Below, piece by piece: positions 56,303 through 64,000 of a DNA stretch of 64,000 bases. This stretch comes from Pirellulales bacterium (lineage in GTDB: Bacteria; Planctomycetota; Planctomycetia; Pirellulales; Lacipirellulaceae): contig JAKVCB010000007.1 in the NCBI GenBank assembly GCA_022448345.1, forward strand, positions 1-64,000, written 5' to 3'. Made by a program: the position numbers and the translations under genes. The first letter of the stretch is position 1; the number at the start of each line of letters is the position of its first letter. The notes below the pieces were generated by a model. It was not told the DNA's origin, did no database searches, and was given only the letters and a program-made list of their open reading frames with translations.

Positions 56303-58090
56303 TTAATCTACTTCACTCAAAACGTCTCGAAACGCTTCTTTCAGCGCAGCCAGCCCTGCCTCACCTTTGCCCGATGCAACCGCAACATTCAGGCGAATTT
56401 CACTCGTATTGATCATTTCGGCATTGATACCCGCTTCTAGGAGTGCCTGAAACGTTCGCGTCCCAACCCCAGTGTGGCTACGGATACCGATTCCGAAAAC
56501 TGAGAGAATGTCTATCTCCGGCTCGTGGGTGATACTGCCGCCCAACTCGGCGGCCAGCTTTCCGACAACACTCCTGGCTTGATCCACACTTTTGCGGGGC
56601 ACTGTAAAGCTAACATTCGCGTAGCCATCAGTCCCCATACTTTGCACGATCATGTCGACAAGCACATCTTCGGCAGCCACTGCCTCAAATATCCGCGCAA
56701 CAATGCCTGGTTGGTCAGGGACTAATGCCATGGTCACGCGGGCCTGCGATTGGTCAAGTACGACACCCTCGATCGTCAATTCTTCCATGTGTTGGAGTCG
56801 ATCAACAACCGTACTTGCATCGGTTCGTTTTTCTGCCGTTGCCAAATCTGAGTAGGTGACCCGTGCCCGCGCAGGCTTTTCGAGCTCAAACTCCCTGTGA
56901 ACCGCCAGCAAGGCATCCATCGCCTTTTCTTGTTCCACCAGCACCGACACCTTGATTTGACTTGTCGTAATAGCCTCGATATTCACATCCGTATCGGCAA
57001 GAGCACGAAACATTCGATCGGCAACGCCGGTCTGAGTCGCCATACCGAGCCCCACTATCGACACCTTTGAGACGTTCGCGTCATGCGTAATCCCCTGGGC
57101 GCCCAACTCAGCGGCAGCCTTTTCGACAGCCTGCAGTGCTTCGCGTAAATCAGAATCCAGTACGGTGAATGAAATATCTGCCTGTCCCTCAGCACCTACA
57201 TTTTGCACGATCATATCAACCGCCAGATTTACTTCCGACAGGCGAAGAAAAATACTTAGGCTGGTCCCAGGCTGATCCGGTACTCCCCGGATGGTAATAC
57301 GGGCTTCTTTTTTGATGAGCGCCACCCCACTGACCGATCGCTCTTCCGATTCTGGCATCGGCCCCACAATCGTTCCCATTTCATCATTAAAAACGGCACT
57401 ATTGCGAATATGAATGGGGACGTTGAATTTCTTGCCAAATTCGATCGAGCGGCTGTGCATTACCCCAGCACCCAGACTCGCAAGTTCCAGCATTTCATCG
57501 TGACTCACCTGATTCATTTTACGAGCTTCAGAAACCAGGCGGGGATCGGTTGTAAAAACACCATCAACATCGGTGTAAATCTCACAAACACTGGCCTCCA
57601 GCACAGCAGCAAGGGCTACAGCGGTCGTATCACTGCCTCCACGTCCCAAAGTGGTGATATTAAAAGCTTCATCAATCCCCTGAAATCCAGCAGCAATAAT
57701 GATATTGCCGTCGTCTAGAAGCTGGCGCATCCGGCCGGTCGAAATCGACTGAATTCTTGCCTTGGTGTGGGAACTGTCGGTCCGGATTCCGATCTGACCA
57801 CCAGTCAGACTCACCGCTTTATGCCCGAGCGAGTGGATTGCGATGGCCATCAACGCCACGCTCACCTGTTCACCCGTCGAAAGCAGCATGTCCATCTCTC
57901 GAGCTGGAGGGTCCTCACAAAGCTGATCAGCCAGATCAACCAGCATATCGGTCTGCTTCCCCATCGCACTGACTACCACAACCACCTGGTTACCCTGCTG
58001 TTGGGCCTGAATAGCTCTTCTTGCGGCAACCTGGATCTTCTCTGCATCGGCAACGCTTGTGCCGCCAAATTTTTGGACAATCAAAGGCAT
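56303..58090 (-). CDS. lysC: Aspartate kinase with four ACT domains
   Basis: 595 residues. The kinase domain opens MPLIVQKFGGTSVADAEK and has LGRGGSDTTAVALAA. Two ACT pairs follow (about 265-420 and 440-590), each with QNVGAEGQADISFTV- or QSMGTDGYANVSFTV-type strands. Usual aspartokinases have one ACT pair (about 400 residues); the duplicated form is known from cyanobacteria and related enzymes and allows feedback by more than one end product. It phosphorylates aspartate toward Lys, Thr, Met and Ile. It is last in the hom-apgM-like-lysC cluster and converges on the BFN gene. Confidence 0.95.
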   Translation of the reverse strand: MPLIVQKFGGTSVADAEKIQVAARRAIQAQQQGNQVVVVVSAMGKQTDMLVDLADQLCEDPPAREMDMLLSTGEQVSVALMAIAIHSLGHKAVSLTGGQIGIRTDSSHTKARIQSISTGRMRQLLDDGNIIIAAGFQGIDEAFNITTLGRGGSDTTAVALAAVLEASVCEIYTDVDGVFTTDPRLVSEARKMNQVSHDEMLELASLGAGVMHSRSIEFGKKFNVPIHIRNSAVFNDEMGTIVGPMPESEERSVSGVALIKKEARITIRGVPDQPGTSLSIFLRLSEVNLAVDMIVQNVGAEGQADISFTVLDSDLREALQAVEKAAAELGAQGITHDANVSKVSIVGLGMATQTGVADRMFRALADTDVNIEAITTSQIKVSVLVEQEKAMDALLAVHREFELEKPARARVTYSDLATAEKRTDASTVVDRLQHMEELTIEGVVLDQSQARVTMALVPDQPGIVARIFEAVAAEDVLVDMIVQSMGTDGYANVSFTVPRKSVDQARSVVGKLAAELGGSITHEPEIDILSVFGIGIRSHTGVGTRTFQALLEAGINAEMINTSEIRLNVAVASGKGEAGLAALKEAFRDVLSEVD

Positions 58091-58251
58091 TGGAAATAAA
58101 AGAATTAGAGTTAAAGGAATTGTACGTGGCTCATATTAAACCACACAGTTATGCATCTCGTCATGTATCGGTTTTTCGAAAACTAGTGGGACCAGCGCAA
58201 AACCGTAAAACCACCGCTGCTTCGGCCCCAAAAGGCTAACCTGACTCGTGC

Positions 58252-59466
58252 CTAATTAATGAACCACTTCATCATCTTCCATCCTGCATCAAACACAAGG
58301 CCAGATTCGTTCGCATTGCTGTCGCCATAACGTATAAACGTGTCGGGTTCGATCCCCGTACCTGCCATCGCAACAGGCACATTGCCATGGTGATGTGCCT
58401 TGGTGCGTAACAAGGTAGGGTGATCGGGTGAAACCATGATCCGCCACTGGTCGTGGCTCAACAGTTCATCAAGCATGGGACCAACGATATGCGCATCAAT
58501 TTTCTCCAGAGCCTTCACTTTTTCGTCACAGCGACCCTCGTGGGATGCTTCGTCGGAAGCTTCTACGTGAACACACACAATCTCAAATCGGTTGAGTGCA
58601 TCAACACCAGCCCGCCCCTTTGCAGCATAGTCGGTATCGAGATAGCCGGTGGCACCGTCAACTTCAATCCGTTCCCAACCGATCAAGGATGCAATGCCTC
58701 GCAATAAATCAACTGCTGTGATCATGGCCCCACGGGGACCGTATTCCTCGGCGAAGGGTCGCAGCTTGGGGGCAAGGCCTTGCCCCCATAGCCAGATATT
58801 GGTTGCCGGCAACTTGCCATGTCCCTGACGCACTACGTTCACCGGATGATCGGTGAATAACTCGACCGAGTTCTCCATCAACTCGTTCAACAGGTCGCTC
58901 CCGGGCCCAAGGGGATGAAAGTCCAGGACCGCTTGATCCGTAATATCGTGCGGTGCAGTGGTGACTGTTTCAGCCGTAAAGGGGACAGCGTGGTTGTTTC
59001 CTCGCCAAATCAACAGATTTCGATAGCTGACCCCAGGTACGAACTCAAGCGCGCCTCCAAATTTCTCTCGGGAGGCAATTTCCGACTGTGCTGAATTTAG
59101 AAGATCTGTTGATTCGGCTGTTGTAATATGGTCTGCCGTGAAATCCTTCATGATTTGGTCGGTGATCGTGACCAGATTGCAACGGATGGCCCAATCGTTG
59201 GGACCCAGAGTGATTCCCTGGGCTGCAGCCTCCATCGGTGCCCGACCGGTAAAATTCGCCTGCGGGTCATAACCCAACAGGCTCAAATTACCAATTTCAG
59301 ACCCAGCCGGGAGATCTGGTGGTGTGTGGCAAGCACGGGCAACCACGCCTTGGGCGGCAATCTGGTCCATATGGGGCGTGCAGGCTGCCTCAAGCGGAGT
59401 CTGTCCGTCCAGTTCCTCCTGCGGCTCGTCAGCCGCACCGTCAGGGATGATTATCGCGAATTTCAT
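58252..59466 (-). CDS. ApgM-family phosphomutase-like protein, probable homoserine kinase
   Basis: 404 residues. FAIIIPDGAADEP at the start, then DLPAGSEIGNLSLLGYDP with the metal/phosphate Ser, EASDEASHEG and a final DHPTLLRTKAHHHGNVPVAM, the metal-binding motifs of archaeal-type cofactor-independent phosphoglycerate mutase (alkaline phosphatase superfamily). A subfamily of these, found beside hom and lysC in bacteria lacking ThrB, was proposed to be homoserine kinase. Here it lies between hom and lysC, which is exactly that setting. No thrB is in the window. Both assignments remain open: family certain, reaction inferred. Confidence 0.85.
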   Translation of the reverse strand: MKFAIIIPDGAADEPQEELDGQTPLEAACTPHMDQIAAQGVVARACHTPPDLPAGSEIGNLSLLGYDPQANFTGRAPMEAAAQGITLGPNDWAIRCNLVTITDQIMKDFTADHITTAESTDLLNSAQSEIASREKFGGALEFVPGVSYRNLLIWRGNNHAVPFTAETVTTAPHDITDQAVLDFHPLGPGSDLLNELMENSVELFTDHPVNVVRQGHGKLPATNIWLWGQGLAPKLRPFAEEYGPRGAMITAVDLLRGIASLIGWERIEVDGATGYLDTDYAAKGRAGVDALNRFEIVCVHVEASDEASHEGRCDEKVKALEKIDAHIVGPMLDELLSHDQWRIMVSPDHPTLLRTKAHHHGNVPVAMAGTGIEPDTFIRYGDSNANESGLVFDAGWKMMKWFIN

Positions 59467-59548
59467 CTTAACTATCGCTTGGTTTTGGGGTCGCTTTTTT
59501 TAATTTCAAGTGGCCTCAAGTTCTCCTCTTGAACAGGTGGTGTGATGT

Positions 59549-60862
59549 TCAATCTCGCACCCACATGCGGACGGCTGGCCCACACGTACAATCAAGCTTA
59601 TCAATGCGTTCACAAGCAGTCTTTGTTGCACCCTCACTCGTCAAATGTGTCATGATGACAAGTGGAACGGTTCGAGGAAGGTCTCCAGGACTGTATTGAT
59701 CCGGTGGTTCGTGCTGTAGGATCGAAGCAATTGAAATCTTGTTCTCCCCTAAAATGTGCGTAATCTGAGCTAATGCCCCTGGGTGGTCTTCGACTTCAGT
59801 ACGTAGATAGAACCGACCCTGAGCCTGTGCAAAATCATTGGAGGATACTCGGGCTTTTCTGCCAGACCAAAGCTCTAACGTTCGAAATGTAAGCGCGGTA
59901 CGCCCAACCGCTGTATCAATCATATCTGCGACTACGGCCGAAGCGGTCGGCATCTGGCCGGCACCCTGACCATAAAAAAACAGGTTGCCGAAAGCTTCAC
60001 CGACGACACGAATAGCATTGTAGGCGCCTCCAACCTCGGCCAAAGGTCGACCCGACTGTACCAGTGTCGGCGATACGTACAGGTCCAACCCATCACCCGC
60101 CAGACGGGCGACCGCCAGCAACTTGATCTGGTAACCCATTTCCTGCGCATAGCGAACATCCGTACTATCCAGTGTATCGATCCCCACACAAGGAATATCC
60201 TGCCAGTGAACGCGGGCACCAAAACCAAGATGTGCGAGAATAGCCAGCTTCTGTGCTGTATCGGTACCATCAACATCCATCGTTGGATCAGCTTCAGCGT
60301 AACCAAGTTGCTGGGCCTCAGCTACCGCGTCGGCATAGGCAACCCCCTCCTGATACATCTTGCTGAGGATAAAGTTGCTTGTACCGTTAAGAATGCCATC
60401 GATCGATTCAATCTGGTTAGCAGACAAACACTGGCCAATATTTGCAATGATGGGAATTCCACCCGCCACAGATGCTTCAAAAGCAATCGATCTTCCCAAC
60501 TCGCGTGCACGATCGAACAGTTCGGGGCCATGTTCGGCAAGTAGTGCCTTGTTGGCGGTAACCACATCTTTGCCATTCTCAAGCAGCTGAAGCATAATCG
60601 TACGGGCAGGTTCCAAGCCTCCAATCAACTGGGCTACCACGGTGATCTGGGAATCTTCAATGACGTCCTCGATGCGATCGGTCAAAACACCCTCGGGAAG
60701 ATCGCAACCACGCTGTTTGCTGAGGTCCTGGACGACCGCTTTCTCCAACCAGAGTGTCCGTCCCGCATGCCGGGCAGTTCGATCACCGTGATCCAACAAC
60801 AGGTGTGCGACGCCTGATCCAACGGTGCCGAGGCCAATAATTGCAACTTTGGTGGTATCCAT
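59549..60862 (-). CDS. hom: Homoserine dehydrogenase
   Basis: 437 residues. The Rossmann start VAIIGLGTVGSGVAHLLL, the dehydrogenase core with TANKALLAEHGPELFDRAR, FEASVAGGIPIIANIGQCL and NFILSKMYQEGVAYADAVAEA, and a C-terminal ACT domain from about 350 (YLRTEVEDHPGALAQITHIL) are all present. It reduces aspartate semialdehyde to homoserine. First gene of the hom, apgM-like, lysC cluster; the gap to the next gene is 82 bases. Confidence 0.95.
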   Translation of the reverse strand: MDTTKVAIIGLGTVGSGVAHLLLDHGDRTARHAGRTLWLEKAVVQDLSKQRGCDLPEGVLTDRIEDVIEDSQITVVAQLIGGLEPARTIMLQLLENGKDVVTANKALLAEHGPELFDRARELGRSIAFEASVAGGIPIIANIGQCLSANQIESIDGILNGTSNFILSKMYQEGVAYADAVAEAQQLGYAEADPTMDVDGTDTAQKLAILAHLGFGARVHWQDIPCVGIDTLDSTDVRYAQEMGYQIKLLAVARLAGDGLDLYVSPTLVQSGRPLAEVGGAYNAIRVVGEAFGNLFFYGQGAGQMPTASAVVADMIDTAVGRTALTFRTLELWSGRKARVSSNDFAQAQGRFYLRTEVEDHPGALAQITHILGENKISIASILQHEPPDQYSPGDLPRTVPLVIMTHLTSEGATKTACERIDKLDCTCGPAVRMWVRD

Positions 60863-61001
60863 AAAAGCTTTGGCTTACTGAGTAAGAAATCTATAATTTT
60901 GAGTGGACCTGAACCTTCAACAATACTCCCACCGCAAATGTCGGTCGCCAAACTCTGGGGGCACGGAGCCTGACCTTGAATTCATCCTAAAAAACCGACC
61001 C

Positions 61002-61041
61002 ATCGCACCAATTATCCTAATATCGCACCGGTTATCCTAAT
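61002..61041. repeat. Two near-identical 20-base tandem units in the hom-leuS gap
   Basis: Units at 61002-61021 and 61022-61041 differ at 2 of 20 positions and share ATCGCACC and TTATCCTAAT. They lie in the 320-base divergent region (60863-61182), 140 bases before leuS and 140 before hom. Nothing else was recognised in that region. Confidence 0.75.
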
Positions 61042-61182
61042 TGCGTTCTGCAAAAGCCGTCAACCTGCTGCTCCTGCGTTCCCGCCGGCGGGAGAAACCG
61101 GTAGAATCGGACCGGTCATTGATTCGCCTGCGCTTTTGACTGCGACCTGAACCATTGCTGCCTCCTTCTGGTAATCCTGCCC

Positions 61183-63834
61183 ATGCCTCGCTACAACCCT
61201 GCCTCGATTGAACCCAAATGGCAAGCCCATTGGGAAAAACACCGAATTTTTGCCACACCCAGATTGCCAGAACCTGGTGCAGGCAAGCTTTACGTCCTGG
61301 ACATGTTTCCTTATCCCAGCGGCAATGGTTTGCACGTAGGCCATCCAGAAGGCTACACCGCTACCGACATTGTATGTCGGACAGCCCGCATGCAAGGCAA
61401 GAGTGTCATCCACCCGATGGGGTTTGACTCTTTTGGACTGCCAGCTGAGGAATATGCCATTAAGACGGGACAGCACCCGCGAATTCAAACCGAGAAAAAT
61501 ATTGATAATTTTCGGCGTCAACTCAAAATGCTCGGCTTCAGTTACGACTGGGACCGTGAACTGGCAACAACAGACGTTGATTTCTTTCGCTGGACTCAAT
61601 GGATCTTTCTGCAAATCTACGATACCTGGTTCGATGAAGATCAGCAGCGTGGTCGCCCAATTAGCGAACTTCCTATTCCCGCTGACACCGTCGCCTTAGG
61701 TGACGATGCCATTCACGATTATCAAAACGATCACCGGCTTGCTTTTCAAAGCGAGGCGCCGGTCAATTGGTGCCCTGCCTTGGGAACGGTTCTCGCCAAC
61801 GAAGAAGTCATTGATGGCAAAAGCGAACGGGGTGCCCATCCTGTCGTGCGAATGCCGCTCCGTCAGTGGATGCTTCGGATCACCGCCTACGCCGACCGAC
61901 TCGAAAATGACCTTAATGACCTTGATTGGCACGAAGGCATTAAAGCATTGCAACGAAACTGGATTGGCCGGAGCCAAGGTGCCGAAGTCGATTTTTTCAT
62001 CGGGTCTGAGAGCGATTTCGACGGATGGAAAACAGCGCGTCGCACTGCAGGTTTCCCCCGCAGACCTGGACCTGAATCGCTGCGGATTTATACAACACGA
62101 CCTGATACGCTCTATGGAGCCACCTACATGGTCATTGCGCCGGAGCATCCTTTTGTCAAACGACTGACAACACCGGCCCACGCAGCAACGGTTCAGGCAT
62201 ATTGTGATGCAGCTGCCCACAAGAGCGATCGTGACAGGACGGAACTTGCAAAACAAAAGACCGGTGTATTCATCGGTGCACATGCCATCAATCCCGTCAA
62301 TAATGCGCTCATGCCAATTTGGGTCGCCGACTATGTCTTGAGCAGCTATGGCACAGGCGCAATCATGGCCGTGCCGGCACATGACGAACGAGACTTCGAA
62401 TTTGCCCAACAATTTGATATTCCAATTCAAACTGTTGTCGATCCGGGAACGTCAGTCTCAAAAACAGATGCCGAGACAATTCTCGCTGGCAAACAGGTCT
62501 TCTGCGGAACCGGCTTGGCGGTGAACTCAGGTCCCTACGACGGACTATCGACCGATGAATTCAAACAAAAAATTGCTGGCGATCTGGCAGACTCCGGGCT
62601 CGGACGCGAAGCGGTGAACTACAAACTTCGCGACTGGCTCTTCTCACGGCAACGTTTTTGGGGGGAACCATTTCCTATTCTGCACGAACTGGATGGCGAC
62701 GGAAAATCAACTGGCCGCGTACAACCGGTTAGTCCCGATGAGCTACCCGTTGATCTACCACATCTGGATGACTTTCAACCACATGGGCGGCCTGAACCAC
62801 CGCTGGATAAGGCGCCCGATGAATGGCTTTACCCGGTCATCGATGGAAAACGATTCAAGCGCGAGACCAATACCATGCCTCAGTGGGCAGGTTCTTGTTG
62901 GTATTACTTGAGGTTTCTCGACCCCCAAAATGACCAGGCGGTCATTGACCCAGATATCGAAAAAGCATGGATGCCTGTTGATCTTTACGTTGGCGGCGCA
63001 GAACACGCCGTCTTGCATCTGCTCTATGCCCGCTTTTGGCACAAGGTACTTTATGACCGCGGCGTTGTAAGCACCCCTGAACCGTTCCAAAAACTTGTTA
63101 ATCAAGGGATGATCCTGGGAGAAAACAACGAGAAAATGTCCAAGAGTCGTGGCAATGTTGTCAATCCAGATACCGTCGTTGCTGAATTTGGAGCCGATTC
63201 GCTAAGGCTTTACGAGATGTTTATGGGGCCCCTGGAGGCAACCAAACCCTGGAGTATGGACGGCGTAAGTGGTGTTTATGGTTTTCTGGGACGTGCCTGG
63301 CGAATGATCGTCGATGAAAGATCTGAAGAAATGATGCTCAACGCGTCCGTGGTCGACACACCACCCAGCATTGAGCAGAATCGCGTGCTCCACCAAACTA
63401 TTAAAGCCGTTACGGAGGACATCTCCGATCTTCGCTTCAACACAGCGATAGCGCGAATGATGGAGTTCACTAACTTCTTTACCAAAGAAAAGTCGCGGCC
63501 CCATGAAGCTATGACCAGTTTTGTTCTCTTGCTATCCCCATTTGCACCCCACATCGCAGAAGAACTTTGGCAAACGCTTGGCCAGCAAGAGTCGATTGCC
63601 TGTGCTCCTTGGCCCGAATTTAACCACGAACTGGTTAAAGAACCCCTGGTCGAGGTGGCAGTCCAAATTCGGGGTAAGGTCCGCAGCAAAATCAACGTAC
63701 CGCCTGATGCCGATCAACAAACTATGCTGACCTCCGCCAAGGAAGATCCCAAGATTGCGGCGTTGTTGGCCGGAAAATCGATTATTAAAGAGATTGTCGT
63801 GCCAGGGCGATTAGTAAATTTTGTGATCAAGTAA
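61183..63834 (+). CDS. leuS: Leucyl-tRNA synthetase
   Basis: 883 residues. HIGH-type [20 protein letters not shown] near residue 45, [12 protein letters not shown], the CP1 editing domain with [25 protein letters not shown] as [16 protein letters not shown] near 651, and an anticodon domain with [10 protein letters not shown]. Charges tRNA-Leu. It is divergent from hom and stands alone before glgC. Confidence 0.97.
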   Translation: MPRYNPASIEPKWQAHWEKHRIFATPRLPEPGAGKLYVLDMFPYPSGNGLHVGHPEGYTATDIVCRTARMQGKSVIHPMGFDSFGLPAEEYAIKTGQHPRIQTEKNIDNFRRQLKMLGFSYDWDRELATTDVDFFRWTQWIFLQIYDTWFDEDQQRGRPISELPIPADTVALGDDAIHDYQNDHRLAFQSEAPVNWCPALGTVLANEEVIDGKSERGAHPVVRMPLRQWMLRITAYADRLENDLNDLDWHEGIKALQRNWIGRSQGAEVDFFIGSESDFDGWKTARRTAGFPRRPGPESLRIYTTRPDTLYGATYMVIAPEHPFVKRLTTPAHAATVQAYCDAAAHKSDRDRTELAKQKTGVFIGAHAINPVNNALMPIWVADYVLSSYGTGAIMAVPAHDERDFEFAQQFDIPIQTVVDPGTSVSKTDAETILAGKQVFCGTGLAVNSGPYDGLSTDEFKQKIAGDLADSGLGREAVNYKLRDWLFSRQRFWGEPFPILHELDGDGKSTGRVQPVSPDELPVDLPHLDDFQPHGRPEPPLDKAPDEWLYPVIDGKRFKRETNTMPQWAGSCWYYLRFLDPQNDQAVIDPDIEKAWMPVDLYVGGAEHAVLHLLYARFWHKVLYDRGVVSTPEPFQKLVNQGMILGENNEKMSKSRGNVVNPDTVVAEFGADSLRLYEMFMGPLEATKPWSMDGVSGVYGFLGRAWRMIVDERSEEMMLNASVVDTPPSIEQNRVLHQTIKAVTEDISDLRFNTAIARMMEFTNFFTKEKSRPHEAMTSFVLLLSPFAPHIAEELWQTLGQQESIACAPWPEFNHELVKEPLVEVAVQIRGKVRSKINVPPDADQQTMLTSAKEDPKIAALLAGKSIIKEIVVPGRLVNFVIK

Positions 63835-63906
63835 GGAATTCTATTTCTGCAGCCCAACACCCTCAATCGCTGTACTACCGTCACCTGAACCAAGAGCCGT
63901 GAAATT

Positions 63907-64000
63907 ATGAAGAACGTGGTCGCTGTTGTACTTGGTGGGGGGCGTGGTACACGACTGCAGCCACTTACCTTTTATCGTTCTAAACCAGCTGTGCCACTGG
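63907..64000 (+). CDS. glgC: Glucose-1-phosphate adenylyltransferase, start only
   Basis: The first 31 codons, cut by the window edge. [20 protein letters not shown] and KPAVPL match the nucleotide-binding opening of ADP-glucose pyrophosphorylases, the first enzyme of glycogen synthesis. Other sugar nucleotidyltransferases share GGxGTRLxPLT, but the RSKPAVP continuation favours glgC. Nothing is known of the rest. Confidence 0.8.
   Translation, partial: MKNVVAVVLGGGRGTRLQPLTFYRSKPAVPL

Noticed and set aside
58340-58365. GGTTCGATCC, resembling a tRNA T-loop
   Set aside because: No cloverleaf can be formed around it, and it lies inside the ApgM-like coding sequence.

Overview
The window looks like chromosomal DNA of a planctomycete, probably near Pirellulaceae. 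Four things point there: a DUF1559 pseudopilin-like protein, tetrahydromethanopterin (H4MPT) C1 genes in an otherwise bacterial gene set, an exosortase/EpsI/Wza/Wzc polysaccharide locus, and a doubly fused UvrA of about 2,350 residues. Base composition is moderate, and genes lie on both strands in short operons. No phage, insertion sequence or CRISPR array is visible. Species is not assignable from the sequence alone.

1-17 kb holds a PilZ-like protein, then H4MPT formyltransferase (ftr) overlapping a secreted amidohydrolase, a four-domain S1 protein, and the giant UvrA on the minus strand followed by a small CBM9-like gene. After these come a 23S rRNA methyltransferase-like gene, a TPR-like protein, a frame-broken zinc-ribbon membrane protein, and an mtdB/fae pair. 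With ftr, these cover formaldehyde capture and two later steps of the H4MPT pathway. 17-28 kb holds a DUF1559 protein and an envelope polysaccharide locus: an EpsI-like protein, a Pro-rich secreted protein and a Wza-like lipoprotein on the minus strand, then a 1.1 kb regulatory gap, exosortase and a Wzc-like protein on the plus strand. A Ser/Thr kinase follows.

28-46 kb is mostly housekeeping: glnA, a sialidase-like secreted protein, tRNA-Ala(CGC), nrdR, rpoN, and the classical ffs-dnaX-ebfC block. A compact operon follows (haloalkane-dehalogenase-like hydrolase, CitG-like protein, 6-pyruvoyl-tetrahydropterin-synthase-like protein), possibly linked to pterin or H4MPT cofactor synthesis. Then come a SpoU methyltransferase, a duplicated Cys-rich secreted protein, a gamma-glutamylcyclotransferase-like protein, DUF3467, rsmG, an MmgE/PrpD protein and truB.

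46-64 kb holds ftsK with a hyperacidic repeat tail, a Cys-rich secreted protein, and citramalate synthase behind what reads as an isoleucine-type transcription attenuator. Then come valS with an inserted zinc ribbon, a bifunctional-nuclease-family gene, an operon for the aspartate-to-threonine branch (hom, apgM-like putative homoserine kinase, lysC), leuS, and the start of glgC cut by the window edge. Most biosynthetic genes in this part serve the aspartate/branched-chain families and their charging enzymes.

The points most worth following are the UvrA-UvrA fusion with its duplicated C-terminal module, the cimA leader, the palindrome-covered promoter and structured leaders in the exosortase locus, the Wzc-like protein with a degenerate Walker A, and the CitG/PTPS-like pair.
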